DNA from: Priestia aryabhattai
Lineage (GTDB): Bacteria > Bacillota > Bacilli > Bacillales > Bacillaceae_H
DNA: 15,846 nt
Assembly: GCF_023715685.1 (NCBI RefSeq)
Contig: NZ_JAMBOQ010000020.1
Span: forward strand, 1 to 15,846
Direction of reading: 5' to 3'
Notes under the pieces: generated by a model
The model's database searches: none
Told to the model about the DNA's origin: nothing
Seen by the model: only the letters and a program-made list of their open reading frames with translations
Program-made: the position numbers and the translations under genes
Shown: piece after piece, positions 10,541 through 15,846 of the stretch
Numbering within the stretch: the stretch's first letter is position 1
Layout of the letters: each line of letters starts with the position of its first letter

Positions 10541-10591
10541 AAAAAGCCTCCATTTCATATGACTTACTTTCATCATATGAGAAGGCTTTTT
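10541..10591 (-). terminator. Terminator of yaaI overlapping the sleL ribosome binding site
   Basis: An outer 9-bp stem pairs AAAAAGCCT (10541-10549) with AGGCTTTTT (10583-10591). An inner 7-bp stem pairs CATATGA (10556-10562) with TCATATG (10573-10579). Read leftward it follows the yaaI stop and ends in a T run, so it can terminate. Its 3' arm includes part of the GGAGG of sleL (complement of 10547-10551). Confidence 0.75.
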
Positions 10592-10593
10592 AC

Positions 10594-11136
10594 TTAATTC
10601 ATCAACTCAGTATGTTTGCAAATACGAGCATTTAATACGTTATGCATCATTCTCAAAGCAAAGATATTGTCTTCATTTGCGTTTGAAGCAATACAATCTT
10701 CAGGAACAATTAAGTTATACTCACGCATATAAGCATCGTTAGCTGAAAAAAGTACGCATATATTTCCCGCAATTCCTGTTAAAATAAGTGTATGCACATC
10801 GAGCTGTGATAGCAAAATATTTAAAGCTGTGCCATAGAAGATAGAATGCTTTGGTTTAATTAAAAAGTAATCAGCATTTTGTGGTGAAATGTGATGTAGA
10901 ACGGGTGAACTTATCTCATTTGTACAGTGGGTTAAAATGGTTTCTAAGTTTGCTTGCCATAGCTTATAGTGGTCATTGACATAGATAATAGGGATTTGTT
11001 GAGACGAGGCATACTGTTTTAATTTGGCGATGTTTTGAGCAATTGTTAAAGATTTTTCAGCAAGTACTTTGCCGTTTTTAAATTGAAAATCGTTTAGCAT
11101 ATCAATAATAATTAAAGCAGTTTTAGCGTTCTTCAC
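10594..11136 (-). CDS. yaaI: Isochorismatase-family cysteine hydrolase YaaI
   Basis: The 180-residue protein belongs to the isochorismatase/nicotinamidase-like cysteine hydrolases and is probably cytoplasmic. The triad can be read as D12 (IIIDMLNDF), K94 (KPKHSIFYGT) and C127 (TGIAGNICVLFSA). A cis-peptide-like GIAGN precedes the cysteine. B. subtilis YaaI is close in length. The true substrate is not known to me; isochorismate hydrolysis is unlikely because no siderophore genes are near. The start is GTG (complement of 11134-11136) behind AAAGGAGAG. It is leftward and divergent from tadA. Its terminator separates it from sleL. Confidence 0.88.
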   Translation of the reverse strand: MKNAKTALIIIDMLNDFQFKNGKVLAEKSLTIAQNIAKLKQYASSQQIPIIYVNDHYKLWQANLETILTHCTNEISSPVLHHISPQNADYFLIKPKHSIFYGTALNILLSQLDVHTLILTGIAGNICVLFSANDAYMREYNLIVPEDCIASNANEDNIFALRMMHNVLNARICKHTELMN

Positions 11137-11190
11137 ACACGGTCTCTCCTTTTCCTAATGTACATAGTAAGTAGTTTGACTCAGAAAAAA

Positions 11191-11196
11191 TATAAT
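11191..11196 (+). promoter_or_regulatory. Likely -10 box of the tadA promoter
   Basis: A perfect TATAAT (11191-11196) lies 20 bases before the tadA start. The nearest TTGAC-like hexamer (11176-11181) is only 9 bases upstream, too close to be its -35, and the position at 17 bases is weak. The divergent yaaI promoter must lie in the same 79-base gap, but I could not fix it. Confidence 0.45.
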
Positions 11197-11212
11197 ATGT
11201 AAGGTTGGATAA

Positions 11213-11686
<474 letters not shown>

Positions 11687-11714
11687 CGCTAAAAAAGTAA
11701 GTTTTCTATAGCGG

Positions 11715-11743
11715 TTGCATTTTTGAATGAAAAGACGTATACT
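11715..11743 (+). promoter_or_regulatory. Promoter of the SRP RNA gene
   Basis: TTGCAT (11715-11720), 17 bases, then TATACT (11738-11743). RNA would begin near 11750, just before the small hairpin GCATCA/TGATGC (11751-11765). The predicted primary transcript to the terminator is about 350 bases, close to the known ~354-base Bacillus precursor. Confidence 0.75.
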
Positions 11744-11782
11744 TGTAAATGCATCAACTTGATGCCCAAACTATTGGTTTCA

Positions 11783-12058
11783 ACTTTGCCGTGCTAAGCG
11801 GGGAGGTAGCGGTGCCCTGTACTCGCAATCCGCTCTAGCGAGGCCGAATTCCTTCTTGAGGTTAGCTCATCTTAGGGTCTTGCCTTAAGTAAGTGGTGTT
11901 GACGTTTGGGTCCTATGCAATGGGAATCTGTGAACCCTGTCAGGTCCGGAAGGAAGCAGCAGTAAGCAGAACCTCTCATGTGCCATGGGGTCGCCTGAAC
12001 CGAGCTAACTGCTTAAGTAACGCCTGGGGTGGCTAATCGACGGAAGGTGCACGGCAGT
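11783..12058 (+). ncRNA. scr: Signal recognition particle RNA (scRNA, Bacillus long type)
   Basis: This RNA forms the signal recognition particle with Ffh and targets nascent membrane and secreted proteins. It is about 271-276 bases, the long Bacillus type with an Alu domain, unlike the 4.5S RNA of E. coli. The 5' end TTTGCCGTGC pairs with the 3' end GCACGGC to close the molecule. The 5' Alu part GCGGGGAGGTAGCGGTGCCC is present. The Ffh-binding helix 8 is intact with GTCC, a GGAA tetraloop (11948-11951) and GGAAGCAGC. Mature ends are set by RNase processing in Bacillus and may differ by a few bases. Confidence 0.96.
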
Positions 12059-12073
12059 TATATACATAAGTTT

Positions 12074-12101
12074 AGTCTACTCTGTTGGAGTAGGCTTTTT
12101 A
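12074..12101 (+). terminator. Terminator of the SRP RNA gene
   Basis: AGTCTACTC (12074-12082) pairs with GAGTAGGCT (12088-12096), with one G-T wobble and a short loop, followed by T-rich sequence. Confidence 0.88.
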
Positions 12102-12118
12102 TTTTATCTCTCACTATT

Positions 12119-12148
12119 TTGAAAAAAAACCTCATAATACGCTATAAT
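12119..12148 (+). promoter_or_regulatory. Promoter of the dnaX-ebfC-recR-yaaL operon
   Basis: TTGAAA (12119-12124), 18 bases, then a perfect TATAAT (12143-12148). Initiation is expected near 12155, 30 bases before dnaX. Confidence 0.75.
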
Positions 12149-12184
12149 GATAACTAATGAATTATATTAAAAGGAGAGGATGTA

Positions 12185-13873
12185 GTGGCATATCAGGCTC
12201 TGTACCGTGTATACCGTCCTCAAAGCTTTAACGACGTAGTCGGTCAACAACATATTATCAAAACACTTCAAAATGCCCTTGTCCAAGAAAAATTTTCGCA
12301 TGCGTATTTATTTTCTGGGCCTCGAGGGACAGGAAAGACAACTGCTGCTAAAATTTTAGCGAAAGCCGTTAACTGTGAAAAAGCACCCGTTGCTGAACCC
12401 TGTAATGAATGTGCAACCTGTCGAGGAATTACTGATGGTTCCATTTCTGATGTAATTGAAATTGATGCAGCTTCTAATAATGGAGTCGATGAAATTCGAG
12501 ATATCCGTGATAAAGTAAAATATGCACCTAGTGCTGTTCGATACAAAGTGTACATTATTGATGAAGTTCATATGCTTTCAATTGGAGCTTTTAACGCTTT
12601 GTTAAAAACGTTAGAAGAACCTCCTGCACATGTCATCTTTATTTTAGCTACAACAGAGCCGCATAAAATTCCATTAACGATTATCTCTAGATGTCAGCGC
12701 TTTGATTTCAAGCGCATTTCGCCAGAAGATATCGTATATCGAATGAAAGAAGTATTAGGTTCTGAAGAGCTAGAAGTAAGCGAGGATGCTCTTTACGAAA
12801 TTGCGAAAGCTTCAGAAGGCGGCATGCGTGATGCACTTAGTCTTTTAGACCAAGCCATCTCGTATAGTACGGAGAAGGTGAGCTTAGAGGATGTTCTATC
12901 CATAACAGGAGCAGTATCACAGGCTTTTATTGTGAAGATCGTTCAAGCTATCTTTAATGAAAACATTGTAGATGCGCTAGACTCTGTTGAAAGTTTGATA
13001 AAAAACGGAAAAGATCCAGCGAGGTTTGTAGAGGACCTCATCTTCTATTACCGTGATGTTCTGCTTTATCAAGCTTCTGAAGAAAATGCATATTTACTTG
13101 AAAAAGCAGCGGTTAACGAAGAGTTTAAAGAACTTAGTTCAAAAATGGATAGTGCCTTTATTTATAAAGTCATTGCTGAATTAAACCAAACCCAGCAAGA
13201 GATGAAATGGAGCAATCATCCTCGAGTGTTACTTGAAGTAGCTTTAGTAAAATTAGCTCAAAGTTCTACAAATCAAGAGGGTGCTCTTCCGTATCAAGAC
13301 ATTTTGCAGAAAATGAATCAGATGGAAGCAGAACTGCAGCAGCTAAAAGAAAAAGGGATTCAAGTTGATCATACAGCTCAGGCAGCACAAACAGAAAAAA
13401 AACAGACAAGACAGTCAAGAAGTCAGTACAAAACGCCTGTTGGGAAAGTAAATGAAGTTTTAAAAAATGCCACTCGGCAGAATTTAGAAACGATTAAGCG
13501 ATCTTGGGCTCAAGTGTTAGACACATTGAAACAACAAAATAAAGCTTCACATGCAGCTTTGTTATCTAACAGTGAACCGGTTGCTTCTTCAGATCAATCA
13601 TTTATACTTAAATTTAAATATGAAATTCATTGCAAAATGGCTTCTGAAAATAACAACAATGTACGTGATAATTTAGAGAATATCTTATATACTTTAATTG
13701 GCAGCAAGCGTGAAATGGTTGCAATTCCAGAAAGCGAATGGGATAAAGTAAGAGAAGAGTTTCTTCAAGGACAGCAAAGTGATGGATCATCAGATCAACC
13801 ACAGGAGGAAGACCCTGTGGTTGCAGAAGCGAAAAAGCTATTTGGAGAAGACTTAATCGAAATTCAAGAGTAA
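12185..13873 (+). CDS. dnaX: DNA polymerase III tau subunit (clamp loader)
   Basis: DnaX is the ATPase of the clamp loader and, as tau, links it to the replicative polymerase. The 562 residues match B. subtilis DnaX (about 563). The N-terminal AAA+ core has the P-loop GPRGTGKT (45-52), a zinc module with C64, C73, C76 and C79, Walker B DEVH (126-129) and the sensor SRC (168-170). The clamp-loader collar follows to about residue 360. A charged Gln/Lys linker (380-420) then leads to the tau-specific C-terminal domain. The start is GTG 12185 behind AAAGGAGAGG; an ATG at 12179 meets a stop at once. A run of eight A (13395-13402) sits in the linker, a possible frameshift site. The next gene begins 19 bases on. 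Confidence 0.97.
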   Translation: MAYQALYRVYRPQSFNDVVGQQHIIKTLQNALVQEKFSHAYLFSGPRGTGKTTAAKILAKAVNCEKAPVAEPCNECATCRGITDGSISDVIEIDAASNNGVDEIRDIRDKVKYAPSAVRYKVYIIDEVHMLSIGAFNALLKTLEEPPAHVIFILATTEPHKIPLTIISRCQRFDFKRISPEDIVYRMKEVLGSEELEVSEDALYEIAKASEGGMRDALSLLDQAISYSTEKVSLEDVLSITGAVSQAFIVKIVQAIFNENIVDALDSVESLIKNGKDPARFVEDLIFYYRDVLLYQASEENAYLLEKAAVNEEFKELSSKMDSAFIYKVIAELNQTQQEMKWSNHPRVLLEVALVKLAQSSTNQEGALPYQDILQKMNQMEAELQQLKEKGIQVDHTAQAAQTEKKQTRQSRSQYKTPVGKVNEVLKNATRQNLETIKRSWAQVLDTLKQQNKASHAALLSNSEPVASSDQSFILKFKYEIHCKMASENNNNVRDNLENILYTLIGSKREMVAIPESEWDKVREEFLQGQQSDGSSDQPQEEDPVVAEAKKLFGEDLIEIQE

Positions 13874-13892
13874 ATTTAGGAGGAATGTTCAT

Positions 13893-14213
13893 ATGATGAA
13901 AGGCATGGGCAATATGCAAAAAATGATGAAACAAATGCAAAAAATGCAAAAAGATATGCAAAAAGCGCAGGAAGAGTTAGCTGAAAAAACTGTTGAAGGT
14001 ACAGCTGGCGGTGGAATGGTAACAGTTGTGGTTAACGGTCAGAAACAAGTAATTGATGTAAATATTAAAGAGGATGTAGTAGATCCTGAAGATATTGAAA
14101 TGCTACAAGATTTAGTATTAGCAGCAACAAATGACGCATTGAAACAAATGGATGATTTAACAAATAACACAATGGGTCAATTTACAAAAGGTTTAAATAT
14201 TCCAGGACTTTAA
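13893..14213 (+). CDS. ebfC: YbaB/EbfC family nucleoid-associated protein YaaK
   Basis: This small DNA-binding protein (106 residues, cytoplasmic) belongs to the YbaB/EbfC family, usually found between dnaX and recR. Residues 1-30 are a Met-, Gln- and Lys-rich helix ([20 protein letters not shown]) typical of the family. A central beta region follows ([20 protein letters not shown]), then a C-terminal helix ending GLNIPGL. B. subtilis YaaK has about 107 residues and is very similar by eye. AGGAGG lies about 9 bases before the ATG. The precise cellular role is unsettled; proposed roles are nucleoid organisation or helping recombination or replication. Confidence 0.95.
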   Translation: MMKGMGNMQKMMKQMQKMQKDMQKAQEELAEKTVEGTAGGGMVTVVVNGQKQVIDVNIKEDVVDPEDIEMLQDLVLAATNDALKQMDDLTNNTMGQFTKGLNIPGL

Positions 14214-14228
14214 TAAGGTGGTTGCCAC

Positions 14229-14825
14229 GTGCATTATCCAGAACCAATATCAAAGCTTATAGATAGTTTTATGAAGTTACCCGGCATTGGTCCAAAAACA
14301 GCTGTTCGCTTAGCATTCTTTGTTTTATCTATGAAAGAAGATACAGTATTAGATTTTGCAAAAGCGTTAGTCAATGCGAAGCGAAATTTAACCTATTGTT
14401 CAGTTTGTGGGCATATCACAGATCAAGATCCTTGCTACATTTGTCAAGATCAGCGCAGGGAGCGAAGTGTGGTATGTGTCGTGCAAGACCCTAAAGATGT
14501 CATTGCAATGGAGAAAATGAAAGAATATAACGGCTTGTATCATGTCCTGCATGGCGCAATTTCACCTATGGAAGGAATAGGGCCTGAAGATATCAAAGTA
14601 CCTGAGTTATTAAAAAGACTTCAAGATGATGAGATTCAAGAAGTGATTTTAGCTACTAACCCGAATATAGAGGGTGAAGCTACGGCTATGTATATCTCTA
14701 GGCTCTTAAAGCCGACAGGAATTAAAATTACTAGAATTGCTCACGGGTTACCCGTTGGAGGAGACCTTGAGTACGCAGATGAAGTGACATTATCTAAAGC
14801 CCTAGAAGGTAGAAGAGAAGTATAA
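14229..14825 (+). CDS. recR: Recombination mediator RecR
   Basis: RecR works with RecO and RecF to load RecA onto gapped single-stranded DNA. The 198-residue protein equals the usual length. It has an N-terminal helix-hairpin-helix ([15 protein letters not shown], about 16-30), a C4 zinc finger (C57, C60, C69, C72) and a Toprim domain from about residue 80 ([14 protein letters not shown] and on to [15 protein letters not shown]). A Walker B-like C-terminal region ends the protein. GTG 14229 follows AAGGTGG. It sits 15 bases after ebfC in one operon. Confidence 0.97.
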   Translation: MHYPEPISKLIDSFMKLPGIGPKTAVRLAFFVLSMKEDTVLDFAKALVNAKRNLTYCSVCGHITDQDPCYICQDQRRERSVVCVVQDPKDVIAMEKMKEYNGLYHVLHGAISPMEGIGPEDIKVPELLKRLQDDEIQEVILATNPNIEGEATAMYISRLLKPTGIKITRIAHGLPVGGDLEYADEVTLSKALEGRREV

Positions 14826-14839
14826 CGAGGTACTTGCAT

Positions 14840-15064
14840 ATGTTTTTTAAAAGAAAAGGTTGGTTACGCAAAGAGTACGATGATGAATTTGTGAAGACTT
14901 TCATGCAAGTAAAGCATGAATGGAGTCACAAAACTTCAATGGTAGAAAGAAGTGTAGATCCTTCAGAAGAGGTAATGGTAGATATTCGATTAGCCAAAAT
15001 GAAGTATCTTTTTCTATTAAAAGAAGCCAAGCATCGAAATATTTCAATTAACAGGATGTCATAG
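14840..15064 (+). CDS. yaaL: YaaL, DUF2508 family small protein
   Basis: This 74-residue, charged protein resembles B. subtilis YaaL, also 74 residues and found between recR and bofA. No function is known to me. It begins MFFKRKGWLRKEYDDEF and is mostly helical with many Lys and Glu, without membrane segments or cysteines. I use ATG 14840, because GAGG (14827-14830) lies 9 bases before it. A TTG at 14834 would add two residues but is only 3 bases from that site. It is last in the dnaX operon. Its stop codon lies in the loop of the terminator. Confidence 0.88.
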   Translation: MFFKRKGWLRKEYDDEFVKTFMQVKHEWSHKTSMVERSVDPSEEVMVDIRLAKMKYLFLLKEAKHRNISINRMS

Positions 15065-15080
15065 AGGCATCCTGTTTTGT
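15050..15080 (+). terminator. Terminator of the dnaX operon
   Basis: AACAGGATG (15050-15058) pairs with CATCCTGTT (15068-15076) around a 9-base loop. The yaaL stop TAG (15062-15064) is in the loop. The T tail is interrupted by G, so termination may be partial and bofA may be reached by read-through. Confidence 0.75.
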
Positions 15081-15138
15081 TGTCTTTATAAAATAAGGAT
15101 TTCTCTCCGTGAAATAGTGCTTTTTTTGAATGCTTGGA

Positions 15139-15146
15139 CATACATA
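15139..15146 (+). promoter_or_regulatory. Possible sigma-E -10 box for bofA
   Basis: CATACATA (15139-15146) resembles the sigma-E -10 consensus CATACA-T. I could not find a good -35 at the expected distance. bofA in B. subtilis is transcribed in the mother cell under sigma-E, which makes the box plausible. The remaining gap (15081-15138) holds nothing I can assign. Confidence 0.4.
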
Positions 15147-15180
15147 TAAGGTAACTTATCTGCTTTAAGAAGGAGGTAAC

Positions 15181-15450
15181 ATGCTAAATCATCCCATTGT
15201 AGTTGTGTCTTTTTTAATAGGGCTAATCATTCTACTCTTAGTAACAGGTGGTGTTGGAAAAATGCTTCGAGTCATTGGAAATTTATCGATTAAGCTTATT
15301 ATTGGCGTTCTGCTGCTTTTCTTTATTAACATCTTTGGCGTACAGTTCGGCATTCATATCCCTATTAATTTCCCTACAGCCATTGTTTCAGCTATTTTAG
15401 GTATTCCAGGAATAGCTGCTTTACTTGTTATTAATAATTTCATATTATAA
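15181..15450 (+). CDS. bofA: BofA, inhibitor of pro-sigma-K processing
   Basis: BofA is an integral protein of the membrane surrounding the forespore. With SpoIVFA it holds the SpoIVFB protease inactive until a forespore signal arrives, delaying sigma-K activation. The 89 residues (87 in B. subtilis) are hydrophobic throughout. Likely membrane segments lie at about residues 7-24, 37-55 and 66-88. A conserved loop HIPINFPTAIVSAILGIPG lies before the last. The ATG follows AAGGAGG. It is separated from the dnaX operon by a hairpin and from the 16S operon by a strong terminator. Its presence supports an endospore former. Confidence 0.93.
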   Translation: MLNHPIVVVSFLIGLIILLLVTGGVGKMLRVIGNLSIKLIIGVLLLFFINIFGVQFGIHIPINFPTAIVSAILGIPGIAALLVINNFIL

Positions 15451-15465
15451 TTTGGAGGAATATCC

Positions 15466-15512
15466 AAAATAAAAGTTTTCTGGAATCTTTTCGAGAAAAC
15501 TTTTATTTTTTT
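15466..15512 (+). terminator. Terminator of bofA
   Basis: AATAAAAGTTTTCT (15468-15481) pairs with AGAAAACTTTTATT (15494-15507), leaving a 12-base loop and a long T tail. It insulates the rRNA operon from upstream transcription. Confidence 0.9.
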
Positions 15513-15523
15513 TGGAAAAGTTA

Positions 15524-15552
15524 TTGACCAACAAGTTAACAGGTGGTATATT
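15524..15552 (+). promoter_or_regulatory. rRNA promoter P1
   Basis: TTGACC (15524-15529), 17 bases, then TATATT (15547-15552). The expected start near G15560 reads GTCGCTAAGACA. It is one of two tandem promoters of the rRNA operon. Confidence 0.85.
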
Positions 15553-15613
15553 TATATACGTCGCTAAGACATCAATAAAAAATAACTAGAAAATAACTTA
15601 ATGAAAAAAGTTG

Positions 15614-15642
15614 TTGACAAGTTATTCTTAAGGTGGTAAGAT
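15614..15642 (+). promoter_or_regulatory. rRNA promoter P2
   Basis: A perfect TTGACA (15614-15619), 17 bases, then TAAGAT (15637-15642). The expected start near G15649 reads GTCGCCTTAAGACA. It lies exactly 90 bases after P1 and shares AGGTGGTA before and into the -10. Confidence 0.88.
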
Positions 15643-15665
15643 AAGAAAGTCGCCTTAAGACAAGA

Positions 15666-15680
15666 GTTCTTTGAAAACTG
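15666..15680 (+). promoter_or_regulatory. boxA-like antitermination site of the rRNA leader
   Basis: GTTCTTTGAAAACTG in the 16S leader resembles the boxA element recognised by NusB/NusE to keep RNA polymerase from stopping in rRNA. Similar leader sequence is usual in Bacillus rRNA operons. Confidence 0.6.
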
Positions 15681-15737
15681 AACGAAATAGTAAACGTCAA
15701 CGTTAAATTTTATTTTTTTAATTGAGCAAGTCAAACA

Positions 15738-15846
<109 letters not shown>

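Noticed and set aside
10554..10580. Sigma-E promoter made of TCATATG and CATATGAA before sleL
   Set aside because: The boxes fit in part, but the spacer is only 12 bases and the start would fall in the ribosome binding site. The same bases are better explained as the inner stem of the hairpin.
11176..11196. TTGACT and TATAAT as one promoter for tadA
   Set aside because: Only 9 bases separate them, too few for sigma-A. Only the -10 box is kept.
12268..12571. Two overlapping minus-strand frames inside dnaX
   Set aside because: Both are opposite the conserved AAA+ core of dnaX and have no initiation signals of their own.

Overview
The window looks like chromosomal DNA from a low-GC, spore-forming Firmicute of the Bacillus/Priestia type. 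The evidence is AT-rich intergenic DNA, strong GGAGG ribosome binding sites, a serS T-box leader, a Bacillus-type long SRP RNA with an Alu domain, and the spore genes sleL (yaaH) and bofA. The gene order matches the origin-proximal segment of the Bacillus subtilis chromosome between two rRNA operons: 5S, yaaC, guaB, dacA, pdxS, pdxT, serS, tRNA-Ser, dck, dgk, yaaH, yaaI, tadA, scr, dnaX, yaaK (ebfC), recR, yaaL, bofA, 16S. The species is an inference; Priestia megaterium or a close relative would fit.

Layout. Bases 1-88 are the 3' end of a 5S rRNA, followed by its terminator. The terminator stem also holds the stop codon of the convergent gene yaaC. Rightward guaB (IMP dehydrogenase) follows, then dacA (PBP5), then pdxS-pdxT (pyridoxal 5'-phosphate synthase), each unit with its own promoter and the first two with clear hairpin terminators. 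A serine T-box leader (about 5924-6142) controls serS. A tRNA-Ser(UGA) follows with its own promoter and terminator. Four leftward genes come next: dck and dgk as a translationally coupled pair with a 1-base overlap, then sleL and yaaI. Rightward expression resumes with tadA, the SRP RNA gene, and the cluster dnaX-ebfC-recR-yaaL, which ends in a hairpin. bofA follows, then a terminator, two tandem rRNA promoters and the first ~110 bases of a 16S rRNA.

The genes are mainly housekeeping: purine synthesis and salvage, cofactor synthesis, serine charging, tRNA wobble editing, protein targeting, replication and recombination, plus sporulation and germination functions. I saw no insertion sequence, prophage, CRISPR array or defence island. 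I found no undescribed multi-gene system.

The points most worth a second look are: a textbook A-AAA-AAA slippery heptamer in dnaX that could give a gamma-like short subunit; a terminator hairpin between yaaI and sleL that also buries the sleL ribosome binding site; the uncharacterised YaaC protein, whose stop codon lies in the rRNA terminator; a mismatch between the serS T-box specifier (TCC) and the anticodon of the adjacent tRNA-Ser (UGA); and tandem rRNA promoters that appear to be copies of each other with matching predicted start sites. Several starts need correction from the longest open frame: dacA begins at GTG 2814, sleL at ATG 10537 and yaaL at ATG 14840.
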